Part shown: positions 44,652-56,200 of the stretch, in pieces
Position numbering within the stretch: the stretch's first letter is position 1
How the letters are laid out: each line of letters starts with the position of its first letter
Assembly (NCBI GenBank): GCA_000708835.1
Contig: DF237454.1
Coordinates: 9,075 to 67,646, forward strand
Length of the DNA: 58,572 nucleotides
Source of the DNA: Klebsormidium nitens
Taxonomy: Eukaryota > Streptophyta > Klebsormidiophyceae > Klebsormidiales > Klebsormidiaceae
Reading direction: 5' to 3'
Made by a program: the position numbers and the translations under genes
Notes under the pieces: generated by a model
What the model saw: the letters and a program-made list of their open reading frames with translations, nothing else
Database searches by the model: none
What the model was told of the DNA's origin: nothing

Positions 44652-45731
44652 ATGGCGGCATCGGATGCTGCCAAACTAGAGAAGACTATTGGGCAAACCA
44701 GGGTCCTGCTATTCTGGCCAAACATCGTGGACTATGTCAGAATAGTCATGGCAGTTGGCACTTTCTTTGGGCCCTGGGACCAGAGAGAGCAGCCGCTGCT
44801 GTTTGCTGCACTCTACGTGGCGGGATTCTTTCTAGATGGTGTAGATGGCATTCTCGCAAGAAGCCTCAATCAGGTACGTCCATACGTTTATGATTGATTG
44901 GTGGTGATGGCTGGCCACTGGTTGACCCCCATCCATAGATTCTACTTTTTGGTCTGCCTTGCCATGAATCTGTGGCGCAGGTGCTTGGCCTGCAGCGATC
45001 CTATTCTGGTGCCACATCTTTCACTTTGAGCACCTCGACAACCTTGCAAACTGAGAACCGTCTCTTAAAGTTAGATCAAAGGTGGTGCTACTTAAGATAC
45101 AGAATCGGTGTCGCCTCTTCATCTGCAAGGACATACTCTCGAAACTCCATTTTCAATCGATCTTGGACCCAGAGTCATAAACGAAGTTGAGGTGCTCATA
45201 AGAGACACGCTGAGATGAACATGTTAGAAGTCTGTTAGATTCGTTTCTTCTTTTCCGCAGGTTTCTTCCTTTGGAGCCTTTCTGGACGTGTGCATAGACA
45301 ACGGGGTGCGACAAGTGATGTGGACAATGGCTGTCCCGGGTCCAGTCGGATGCTTGCTTCCCGCTCTAGAGTGGCTAGTTTTAGCGGCTACTCACAGCCA
45401 AGGGGGTGCAGCCTGGAAGGAAGGGTGCTTCAGAGATGCACCTTGGTGGGTGACCAGTGTTGTGAAGAACGGGTTCAAAAGCCCATCAGGAGTCCTTTGC
45501 ATTGGGGGCCTTCATTTTCTGCCGTTGTGGTTGTGGCTACGGCAACATGTAGATAAATCCAGTGACAGTCGGAGCAGCTCTGCTGCCCCGTCCCTCTTTC
45601 TGTTTTTGGGTGTGTTTTTTGTTGCAGGCAGGGCGTATTGTTTCTTTGTGGAGCTGTGGACCTTGCAGCGGCATCTGGGGTCCCTCCTAAAAGAAGACGA
45701 GAAAGGAGCTTCTCATCGTAAGAAAACTTGA
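44652..45731 (+). CDS. CDP-alcohol phosphatidyltransferase, phosphatidylinositol-synthase-like
   Basis: Membrane enzyme that transfers a phosphatidyl group from CDP-diacylglycerol to an alcohol. Two exons, 44652-44873 and 45261-45731, phase 0, giving 230 residues, close to the length of plant PI synthase. The full family signature is present across the exon junction: DGVDGILAR, eight residues, then G-x3-D-x3-D as GAFLDVCID. The N-terminus (WPNIVDYVRIVMAV) also matches PI synthase. After the motif the sequence diverges strongly. The residue following the last Asp is Asn where PI synthases usually carry Arg, so the alcohol acceptor is uncertain. Several hydrophobic spans and a basic, charged C-terminus (KEDEKGASHRKKT) fit an ER or Golgi membrane protein. 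The start is the ATG at 44652 (MAASDAAKLEKT); the open frame extends upstream without another ATG close by. Confidence 0.85.
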
Positions 45732-46226
45732 CATATTATCCTGTGCGCTCAAATCAAGCTTCCAAAACGCATGAGCTGCCTTGCTTTTGATTAAACAAAA
45801 TGCTTATTAACTATTATTAGATTATTAGATCATGAACGAACGATATTAGATTATGCTACAAAACGTGCACTGGTTGTTTACGAGACTGGATAACGGTTAA
45901 CGATCCACGGTCGATTTGTATCAAGTCGAATGACAGTAATCGAAATCTCCTCAGGAATGCTAGTAAGCTAGAAATCTCTGGCCTGACAAAACGCATACAT
46001 GGATGTTCATTTTGCATGTGACGGTATGATAGTAAACGATAACACCAGGGCAATGATTCGCTGAATCAACTTAAAGAGGGCGTCTACGTGACGTCAGCAC
46101 CGGTCACTTAAAGCAGAGAGTTTTGCTCGGGGAAAACACCGCTGATACCAATTTCAGGCGACTGCGTACCACAAATCCATGCTTCGATGTCGCTTCTGTG
46201 ACGTCATGTGTACGTCAATGGTGTAC
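45732..46226. other. AT-rich intergenic region
   Basis: About 500 bases, AT-rich, with short repeats of ATTAGATTA near 45815-45855. No gene seen. Confidence 0.4.
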
Positions 46227-46417
46227 TTGAGATCCTCATCGAACAGGGCGAAGATGTAGGATTTGACGGTGCGGTTGGGGTACCGCGGCGTGCCCTGCCC
46301 ACTTGCAAGGGGCGAGACGCTGTAGGTCAGGTAGTCGCTCGTATAGGACCGGTCCTGCGACGCCCTCTTTAACGAGTCAAGGAACGCCAGCAAAAACAGC
46401 CTGATCGAGTGCTGAGT
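46227..46417 (-). pseudogene. Orphan exon of a GH17 beta-1,3-glucanase
   Basis: A 63-residue open segment bounded by a good acceptor (GTGCAG) and a possible donor (GTACAC). It contains GQGTPRYPNRTVKSYIFALF followed by DEDLK, which matches the conserved C-terminal strand of GH17 endo-1,3-beta-glucosidases. The catalytic Glu residues, which lie earlier in that fold, are absent. I found no other GH17 exon nearby on either strand. The neighbouring minus-strand exons belong to the dioxygenase gene. Most likely a gene remnant. Confidence 0.5.
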
Positions 46418-46781
46418 CTGCACGAATTAGTCGAAATTCGAAAATCCATGTGCATATGCATAAACAACGTACTAAGTCATTCAGTAAAATCATGGTGTAT
46501 ATGCGTAATTTCATTTTGCAACGTGCTTGCTACCGTCCCGGCCATGAGTGACCGTCTGAGTCATCGACTTGCAGCTAGCAGCTAGCGCTGAAGTACGATA
46601 CAATCATTTGCATGCATCGCCGCGCACGGTCCAATGCCACTTTGACCGCATGCATTAAATTTCGCAATAGCGCGCAGGCTCGATCAGCTCTCCAGGCCGG
46701 CCGCCCGCGCGCTCCGGTGGCCGCTAGTATGAGTCCATGCCATGATACATATGCACGTCGTCGGCTGATCTCAAACGGCTA

Positions 46782-46840
46782 CCGAACTGAGTTTCTTGAG
46801 AATTTTGACTTCCGAACTGAGTTTCTTGAGAATTTTGACT
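46782..46840. repeat. Tandem duplication, 30-base unit
   Basis: CCGAACTGAGTTTCTTGAGA and the following nine bases occur twice back to back (46782 and 46812). Confidence 0.9.
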
Positions 46841-47017
46841 ATAGTAAGGCTAGACCGATCGGACTGGAATTCGCATATATGCATAACAAGCGCGTCGGAT
46901 CGATCGAATGATTGCAATACTTGATTATATAACTCGCGTTTTAATCGTGTCGACTCTTGTAAATCTTGAGTCTTAGTATCCCTTCGTACATTGTTTGACA
47001 TGATTGAACGAAACTAT

Positions 47018-47157
47018 TCAGATGACATTTTGCCCTAAGTATCCACAAGCATACTCCAAATCTTTCTTCATGCATGCAAGGGCGTCCTCGGCACTCGCTT
47101 GCGTACCAAAGACGACCCCGTCTGAATCTTCAATCACGTCAAAGATTCCTCATCTGA
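47018..47157 (-). other. Coding-like fragment, unknown
   Basis: On the minus strand, just downstream of the dioxygenase stop, one frame reads GIFDVIEDSDGVVFGTQASA, then AEDALACMKKDLEYACGYLG, and then a stop. It looks like the end of a real protein, but I found no upstream exon or start and cannot name a family. Confidence 0.2.
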
Positions 47158-47207
47158 GTTTCCCTCAATTCAAACACACCGAGCCTCTAGCACAAAGCTG
47201 AGACCAG

Positions 47208-48073
47208 CTATGCCGGCGGTTGCTCGGCCCTTTTTAGAATACTCGTAATTAGGGGCACCTTGTCCCCAAGCCACAGCGCCCTGTGAGTGTGGTCACCGAA
47301 GTCGTCTCCGGTGTGGGGGTGAATGAGCACCGAGTGCACTCCGTGATGGACTTGGATCCAGGGGACGAACTCGGCGAATTGGGCGGGGGTCCGCATGTCC
47401 ACCTCGAACATTCCCTGCACGGTGAGATGAGACAACGCTCGTTCCTTGACTCACTGAGTGCTGAAGCATCACCCATTTCGAGCCTCGAACTCTAAGTATC
47501 ATTCGATGCTGAGGACAAGGGACCAAAAAGCAGCTGAAAGAACGTCAACTGAGGAAGTGGATACCTGGTTTTCCAAAATCGTGGTCTTGTCCTAATCTTC
47601 ATCCACATGCCACTTTGATTAATCTGGAAAGTGTCCGAAATCAAGCCCCTTATATTTCAGAACCCCTCACCTACGCCTCCGCTCGGTCTCGTTCCTGCTA
47701 CGAGCAGGTCAACACGTCTTCATTGGGTGCACAAGTGGAACGAAGCTGATGCTTTTATTCGGTCCTTGACCAAGATCGAAATCGATCCCCTGAGAGAAGC
47801 TTAAATCTATTCGTACGTCCCTATCACGGATGGTTCTGCGAACATGAATCAACATCAGATTCCGGAACCTTTGAAGAAACTCACCGTCGGGTGTGGTCCG
47901 ATGGGCTTCTCCCAGAACTTATAGACTTCCAGGTGCGGGAACTCCTTGATGATTTCCTCGCGGAGGGCTTTTGCGGAGGCTGACGAGGCGGGGTTGTCCT
48001 GGAAGAAGTAGATGTGCGCATCGTACGACTTCACCGGCTCCGCAAAGCTGGTGGGAAAGGGCTCCGCAGCCAT
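47208..48073 (-). CDS. DOPA 4,5-dioxygenase family protein
   Basis: Extradiol ring-cleavage dioxygenase family known from fungal and plant pigment chemistry; the natural substrate here is unknown. Two exons, 47885-48073 and 47208-47414, phase 0, giving 131 residues, a normal size for this small family. Conserved parts: SYDAHIYFFQDNPAS with the first His, EFPHLEVYKFWEKPIGPHPT, GMFEVDMRTPAQFAEFVPW, and HSVLIHPHTGDDFGDHT ending RALWLG. The His residues of these motifs are the expected metal and substrate ligands. The start ATG at 48073 (MAAEPFPTSF) is the last in-frame Met before the conserved region; there is no clear targeting signal. Confidence 0.88.
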
Positions 48074-50050
48074 GGCTCGTGTCTGCGCAAAAGAGTGAGC
48101 AATAAGACTGGTGTGCCGTATTTCGGACTTTTTCAACTTCGGACGGGCAAAGCCGAAGTTCAATTCCTTACTATCAGCTCCTGTCTGCGGCCGCACACGC
48201 AAGTGTATAACTAAGTGTCGTGCACGGTTCATCTCCAGATGGTAGTTTTCAGCGCAACATTGAAAACCGAAGCGCACGAGCAGTCGCAGACTGGTTTCAT
48301 TGAGTTCGAGTATGAGTTCCGGGTTCGTCCGATCGAATTTAGATCGTCCGAATTGGGGCGCACCAGTTTTAGTTGCTCAGAAAGAAAGTCAGAAATGGCA
48401 AATTAGTGAATCAACTTCAACCTCTGACCTCTCAGGGGTACCATCTAGGATAGTCATGGGCTTTGCGATCAGCAGTACCAGCATGAGATGTTGACGATTC
48501 TTTAGTCAATGTTGGTAAGAGCAGATTAGGACAGCCAGTGCGAGTGGGTTTGCTTGATAAAGCAGAGCTTGTCAGCATCCACAGACCTTCTCCCAATCTG
48601 GAGATCCCATCAATGTCTTTGAAGTTTGAGCAATCAAGTTGCGTAAAGAGACTGCAAATCAGAGTAGCAGGTTAGTCAAGCAGAACCAAAGCTTACCCTG
48701 GAGTAAAGCCTTTGTGGAGGCTGGTCCAAAGAGAAACGTTGTTTCAAGCAGCCTGCTTGGCTAGCCTTCTTCAAGATCTGTCTGCCTAACTGAGGCGCTG
48801 CATTCAACAACCACAAAATAGATTCCATTTAAATGAAAAAGCAGGTAAGCACCAGGCTTCCGCTCACTCTAGAAAGATTGATAAGGTCAATCACATAACT
48901 CTTTATAAGCGGGTCTGAAATTGCACATTTTTCGTGGTAGCTCGTCAAATATTGAGGCCTTGCAAGAAGCTTCTAATCCCTGAAAGCCAGTCTCAGTGAT
49001 CTGAGGTGGCGATCACTACTGAAAATGTTTACGGCAGGAAACAAGGTAGTGGAGAGACTATTACAAGGCCCTGTAGCATGGAAAGAACACAGTTTACAAG
49101 CCACGGATCATCAGGGTGCTTCACAGAGCGGTAGTTTTCTATTATTTTCCACAATAATAGACTTATTACCACCATTGTAACCAGGGAGACTAGACAAGAA
49201 TTGCTCCTTCCTTATCTTTATGCTTTTGCAATCGCCTTCAGATTGGTTCAGAAAGAGGAATGTCGTGCCGTCACTGACAGCACACATGCCAGCAGCAGAA
49301 GCCCGCAACCTTTAGGCAAACAGTACAGATGTACCAAAGATCACAGAGCTCCTTCTTGCCCAGCTCCTCACGCTTCAGCCAAAGCTCACCTGGTGTTGTT
49401 GCGAACAGGTCTACGAGTGATTGCTGGAGTCGGATCCCCCGAACATTGCAAGCCATGCAGCAGCTCCTTCAAGTCAATCAGGCGACAGCATTGCCAAGCG
49501 CACAGCCCGTTCTCAGCCCTCCGTTTTCATGCAGATAATTTGATCCCGCCTACCACTCCTGTGATGCTTCCGTCATCAGGTGCTCCCTTAATTGACCATG
49601 GCCGCCTTCCAACTTCCACCACTCCCTCTGTCAGCCGTCACGAGATTGAAGTACCTAGACCTGAAAACTCAAGGCAGTGGCAGAATTCTTGATCGGCTGC
49701 TCTCTCTTTGTCGCTCTCCGAGGGACCCCTCCCAAGCTACCGGCAGGTTGAAGTTACCCCGAGCTGGCACCTTTGCTCCCGACCGCAGGCGCGGTTGCTG
49801 TCCGACCCTTCGAGACCGCCAGATAGGCGCCGGTGAACACCAGCCGGGCACAACACCCAAACCGACCAGAGCTCGGGGCACGAATTGCACGGCTGGGCCC
49901 GTGAGTAGTCACGGTTCTCCCCGCGCCCGCGCGCGTAGCGCGCTGCCCCAGCATGGAAGTGAGCACTGCATGGACACTCTGGAGTCTGGAATCCAGTCTC
50001 GACTCTCCACTCTCCAGTCAATCAGTCCAGGCAGCGGGGGAGAGGAAGTC
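48074..50050. other. Divergent intergenic region, about 2 kb
   Basis: Promoters of the dioxygenase (minus) and the plastid protein gene (plus) must lie here. An open frame covers 49201-49692, but its residue make-up is not protein-like and it has no recognisable motif. No repeat or RNA gene identified. Confidence 0.4.
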
Positions 50051-52262
50051 ATGGCGGCTGCAATCCAGAGCACGGTTGCTTCGGGGCTCGCTGCCGTTGC
50101 GCAGCTTCCAACCGACACTGCTGTTCCCAGGAGGCACAGCAGTGCCTCTTGCATCACTTCGCGTATCGGGCGGGACTCTGCATTTGTGCCGCTAAACAGA
50201 TTGCATGCTCAAACCCTATGTAGACCGATGACGGACGAGGGCAGGTCTAGCCGGGGTCCGGTTAGGGCACTTTTTGGAGGTAAGCATCATCTATAAGGGT
50301 TGGGTCAAGCGACATACCCACATTGTGGCGCCCGCAGCCATTCCGGTGACATAGCTCTATGAAAGATACTTTTTGAATGCGAACGCCTTAGTTGGCCTGC
50401 TGTCTTGAGATTTTTCGGCTGAAGTGCTATCGTGTTTCATCTTAACCAGAGTCCGACCTTTCCAAAGTGCGCGATGTACAACTGGTAAACCGGCAACTGC
50501 TGCTTGAGCTTGTTGTGGTGGTATGTCCAAAGTGGCGGTCACTTGGAAGTGATTTCATCGACTGCTTGAGAGCCAGGCTAGAAAGGAAGTGATAGTAGAT
50601 ACATAATACCTCAGTCGCGCTGCTCTGTCATGTCAGAGAAAGTCGCAGACACTTAGATTGGGCATCCAGATTCCTCGTTCTCTGTTCTGTGGAAATGGAA
50701 CTGGGCGTTCATCATCTCTCCTAAAGTATCTTAGCGGCCATTCCAGAAATTTGTTACTGGTGGTGTCAGCTGAGGTTCTGCTAATCCATAACCCCAAGTT
50801 CAGAACTCTAAGCGTCTTGAAAGGCACTCGGTCTGCGTCCTTACTACTGGTCCATGACCAGAAATAGTGGCTTGAACATGATCAGACAGACAGTACCAAT
50901 CAACTTTTCGAGCCCCGATGAACCATTGTTACGTTCTTCTTAGAGGAGCTTTAACGGGTTCCCTTCAATCAGATTCTCACAATAAGTCTATTCTGTAAGA
51001 TTGTCCAACACTGGAAAATCTTCCTCTGCTGGCTTTAAACAGTGAACCTTGCTTTAAAATCGAAGGACTGAGCGAACTTGATCTTGGGGAACTGTCGGTC
51101 ATCTACATGCCTTGTCTTTCTGGATGCTGTTGCGCTTTTCCAGTCTTCAGCGTCTTTTGAACAAGGCTTGCATCGCGTGTCGCTCAAACAATCAGGAAGG
51201 AATGGGCGCATGTCGTCTAGGGGGACACGTCAAACGACATCTTTTAGCAGATGCGGCACTGCTTTTCATGAGCTGCTAACATAGTGTGTCATTACAAGGC
51301 ATCTTACAAAGATCACTGACTCTTGTCATGGACCTGGTGACTGAACCATCTGACCTGCTCTCAACTTGCACCACATTTGCGATACCAGGGTTACCGTTTG
51401 ACGCGATTGTATGATCATCCAACATATCCCTTTTAAATAGGACCTTCTTGTGATAAGAAGCTAAGTTGTCGGCACTCAAGGATGCCTACTCATTTGGTAA
51501 TTGCGGGAGTATTGATCTTGAGTCCTCCGAAAGCCAATGACATCACTCGGAGCTTCTTCTGTGCGGGTCTTGGTATTTTTAACCCTTGAAGATGGTTGAA
51601 CTGTGTCCCATCTTGTTATTTGCCAGGCAGAACCTTCCCGGAAGGGTGACAGTCTGGCCTAAAAAGTGGACGCGAAAGTGGCCGCTTTTCTTCATGATAC
51701 GTCGACGCGACTGACATACAGTGGCCTGAAACCTGGTCAACTGTTGTGCACTGCAGGTGGTGGCAACGCTGAGGACAAGAAGAAAAAGGGCATCAAGAGA
51801 GAAGAGGAGCCACAAGAGTAAGGGCGCCGCACCGGTCAACTTTTACAAAGCGCAAAGTTGCTCCACTTCGTTTAGTTTCAAGGGCATGGGTTGACGTTTG
51901 TAAATTCCGGATCCTGATTTCGACTCGAGGCTGATTGAACTCGTTTCTTACAGGCTAGTTTCTAGTTGAAGCAGCAGTCGTGCAGGGAGTGAACCGGGTA
52001 TCGCTCGATCATCTCTGGAGACTTTCATGACGGTCTTCTCTATTGAAGAAGCGCTCAGAACGCCGCTCAAAGAACTCTAGTGATTCGAAAGGAGATCTGA
52101 TGGCCCGTAACCTTGTGCAGATACTTTCAGACGAAGGCTGAGCTTCAGGGAAAGAGTACCTTCGCGGATCCTCTGGCCATCATCGGAGTTCTATCGATCT
52201 TCCTTCCGTTCATTATCCTGGGGGCCGCGTTTTCAGCAGGCTTGGTCAAACTGCCATCTTAG
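50051..52262 (+). CDS. Small plastid-targeted single-span membrane protein, function unknown
   Basis: Three exons, 50051-50279, 51757-51817 and 52121-52262, with phases 1 and 2 matching; 143 residues. Exon 1 (MAAAIQSTVASGLAAVAQLP...) is Ala, Ser and Arg rich and low in acid, as in chloroplast transit peptides. The mature part starts with a charged stretch (NAEDKKKKGIKREEEPQEY), then FQTKAELQGK. It ends in one hydrophobic span with LAIIGVLSIFLPFIILGAAF, four residues from the stop apart from SAGLVKLPS. A transit peptide plus a single C-terminal helix suggests a small thylakoid membrane protein, perhaps a photosynthetic complex accessory. I do not recognise the family with certainty. Splice borders are canonical (GTAAGC, GTAAGG; TGCAG acceptors). 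Confidence 0.7.
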
Positions 52263-53279
52263 ATTAGGATCGACAATCACTAGGCCTCTGAATCACGGAA
52301 GAGTGTACGAGTGCTTGTGTTTGACAAGCTCGGCTTGCGTTGCTTAGAACTTTGGAAACTTCGAGTTGATTTGTGGGTGCATCGTCTCGGTGCTTTTCCA
52401 GCTTGAGGACTCTTACAGATGTTGCCCGTCGGCCTCCAATTCTAGCACTTAATGTCTTGCCTCTTGGATCACAACGAGGCCATGTCTGCAGCATATGATC
52501 CATCTTGCATCCGACCATCTTAGTACCATATAGTACGTGCATGGCTATATAAATGCTTGTCAGCACCCACGTATGCGCCACACTTACAGCAAGGCAACTC
52601 AAGGATGAATCATTTAGCCTGCGCTCTCAAATCTAGTTCTCCAAACGGCAAGCCGATCGCGAAATCTGGGTAGCGACGGAGCTCCGACGCGACGTGCGCG
52701 TTAAATGGCATCTGCAACCAATGATCAAGATCAACACGAACGCGGCCGGTCGCCCTCAAGCACTACGTGTGCGCAACCCGAATGGAGTACGCTGCTGGTG
52801 AGCCGAACTCCCACTCTGGACCCCATCAGGTTCAACGGTTTGTTGCAACATTGGGACCCGGGCCGCTCGAAATGCAGCTCCTTCTTACCTTTGTGAGCAG
52901 AGAATCGTCATAAAAGCGTTCGCAACCAATCAAATTAAATACACTGCTCGTGTCGTTCCGCTTGCCATGCTTGCCTAGGGGGAGAAAGAGTCACCCGTTT
53001 CAGCGAATGCAACTTCAAGTCCTTCGGTGGACTTCTCATCGGTTGATTTTTTTGGCCCTTCATTTCCTCTTGCGCTCGAATCCTGAAACCTAGCCGGCTA
53101 CCACCACGCGAGAACCCTCTGGCGACTGGAAAGCCAGAGGAGTCCCGTCAGTCTTCGTTCTTCGACTCTCCATTTGCTTCGCTTCATTGAAATCCTGAAT
53201 GACTGCACTCCCATCAAGCGGAAGTTTTTCTTGCCGTCGAGTCAAGAACGCGACCAAACACCCTTGAGTCTCAGAAACC
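52263..53279. other. Intergenic region
   Basis: About 1 kb. CG-rich pocket at 52620-52760. No gene seen. Confidence 0.35.
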
Positions 53280-56200
53280 ATGGTTCCCTCCGTTCCGTTT
53301 CCGTTTGTTCCGTTCAGGCTCCTGGACCTGGTGGGCCCCGACCACGCGGAGGCTTGCCTCGCGACCAAAATCACGAAGAAGCGGGCGAAACTACCTTATC
53401 CCTTTCAAAGCCGTACAAGTCTCTCGAACCCCGCTTCCGTTCGTTTCGTTCAGGCTCCTGAAACCCAGGCGACGAATCTTAGCCAGATGATGCTCAGATC
53501 AACAATCTGACGTGCAGGCCCATGTGTCGGACGCTGACGGACGCCGAGCACCTTCGGACACCGTCACGGAACTCGATCCGAACAATTCGTACCCTAAAGG
53601 ACAGGTCATACCGGCGGGCGGATTCACACAGCTCCTCCAGACGATGGGCGTGCAAGGTGTGAACGTGCTCTTAGGAAGTATATCTCGCTTTTCCCGTGAT
53701 CTGATCAGCAAGGAGCGAGGGTGGCCTGCGGGTTGGAAATGGTTCCTTCACTTTTGGAGGATTCCGGTTGGGTGCACATTTGACCCTTTCGAGAGCAAGT
53801 TTACATCGGGATAGGGGCGTGTCTGGTTCTCCTTTAAATCTCTGCGACAGACTTGAAAGATTCTGAAGCCTGCTACTGTGAGGTTACTGCAAATTCAAGG
53901 GCACGTGCCTTGGCGACTGGGGATGCATGGTCCGGGGCGATTTGTCGCTGGAAAGTTCGCGAATGCGCTGTTCCTAGTCTCCTGCTGCTTTTTACTGCGA
54001 ACCTATGCAGCGTGTGAGTGCGCTTCTGTGCTGTATCTGGGCCGTCTCTTTCAACGTTTTGAGGATCTGCGGGCTGCGTACAAGCAAACCTTGCACCGAT
54101 CGTCACGGAATCCGAGATTGCACGTTGCTGACGTCGTCGGCTCATAAGTCGCTGAGGGAACGCTGACGTCAGGCTGCTGTCTGCTGCTAATTGCAGGCAA
54201 GAAAATGCTCTTCTTCCGCTGTGAGTCGACGTGATTCGACGGACTCGGTTCTTTCTCCTCGCCTGGTGCAACGCCGTCGTCAGTATCTGCAGGGGCGTGT
54301 GCTCCCTTTCTTCCCAGGTTTGTTCCTTCCCTCCTCCTCCTCCTTTTGGCCGTGATGAAACTCCCCCACGTACGGGGCTCGTTGCTTGCTCAAATTACTG
54401 GGGCCGGCTATCTTGGTCGTCTTTCGGTATTCCTTTGCGAATCCGTTTCCGTTCGTGATTACCGCCCAATCACTCAGTTAACCCAAGCTCCAATTCTGGT
54501 GGCAGAGGGCTGATCAAGGGCGCCAACATGGATCAATCTCCGGTTCCAATCCAGATGCTGAGGTCCGATCTGATATAGTCTCTTCGAAGACTCAGGATCA
54601 GGGTGGCACCCTGGATATGCTTCCCATCTCGTTTTCGTTATGCCGTTTACGTTTTCGTTCCCGGATTGCGAGAGTACCTCGAGCCTTGCTGACTCAGAAC
54701 TTCCTTTTGCTGCACAAGGGTCGGGGCACCACTGTTTACGTCTTATCGTTTCCAAGTCTATCTCCGTTTTGACCGTTCCCATTTTCGAGTACCCCGGTAG
54801 TTCGCTTTGCCAACCCAAGCCTGAATCCTGGTGCATACAGCTCAGGGCGCTACCGTGGTCGTGATCGTTCCGTTTCGTTACATATCTGCGAATAGTTCAC
54901 ATCAGACCTTCACTGTTGTTGTCAGAAACTCGAGGCGCCTGCGTGAACGTGCGTCCGTTTCCATTCCCGTTTCAGCCTTTGGGTGCGGGGATAGTTATAC
55001 TCTGCTGACTTTCGCCTTTGGTTGACAGGGCTCAGGGGACTGTGGACGGACTTCCGTTTCCTTCTTCGATTCCCTTTCCGTTCCCATTCCCGCTTCTGAT
55101 ACCGAATTATGCAATTCTTGCTCGACACAGACCTGCACCCTTTGCTGCACAGGGCTTAGGGGCGCCACTTTAACGTACTTCCGTCAACTTTCTGTTTCCG
55201 TCGTCGTTTCTGGGTACCGGGTCAGGTCGGTCGTTGTTGACTCAATCTTTCAGCCTTAATTGACAGGGCTCAGGTGGCCACCTTGGACGTGCTTCCGTTT
55301 CCGTTGACCATCGTCGGAACCAGCGGACTAGGCACCGGCTCCATCCTTCCGACGGACCTCAGAAATTGACAGCAACAATCTCTCCCCGGTGAGGTTTTCA
55401 GAAATTTTCAAGTTCGTTCGTCGGAGGCTTCCCTAAGTAATCTCTGTACGTCACAATCGATGATCTTTCAGACCCGGTCACCCAAGGGCACAGTCTGCTG
55501 AATCTTGAGATGGGCGGTCCAGAGCGCTGGGGAAAATCCATTCTGAGCCGGGTTCCAGTGAGGCTCACGCTGTGACTGGTCCGGATGCTTTCCCGTTCCG
55601 GAAGGGATTTGACGTCCAACAATTTGTCAAAATTCCAACCAGTGCGGAGAATCTTTCTGGCGCAAAGGGAACGTGACCGCAATCTACTGCTCCAGTCAGT
55701 TGGTAAAGTTTCCATCTTTTCGACAGGAGGATGCTGTTTCTGACATCGAATAAACAGCAAATTGAGCGCCTCAAGAATTCCAATCCGTTCCCTCTGTCTC
55801 CGTCGGTCTTTCCCCTCCAATTGTCCATCATAATTGTCGCTAGACTTGGCGTCGTCGTCACAACCACGTCACTACGTACTTGCGAGTGCCGTATATCAAT
55901 TCATTGTCGTCTCCACAGATGCAGTCTCAGAGTCAAAGGTCCTGGTCCGCCTCTCGTCTTTCGCCCGCATCCTGGACAATTCTGGAGCTGTCTCACAACG
56001 TTTCCGGCCGCCCATTCCGCAGGAACGCGCTCAGCGGAAGTTCTCCAAGAGCAAGCTAACAGAGCCGGCCTTCAAGGGCGAGGCCGCGGAGTCGAAGCTC
56101 AGCGCGAGGCAAGCGCGCGAGCAGGTTTCGTGGAGCTGCACCCGGAGGAGGCCAGAAAACAGTCTCGCGCCAGGTCAGGACTGGACGTAACCGAGTGATT

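Noticed and set aside
29218-51739. Similar AGTGGCCTGA blocks at 29217 and 51719
   Set aside because: Only 19 bases with two mismatches; no extended similarity.
55919-56173. Resemblance of ILDNSGA in the unknown gene to the VxDNSGA signature of ribosomal protein uL14
   Set aside because: The match is seven residues. The following sequence and the neighbouring exons do not fit uL14.
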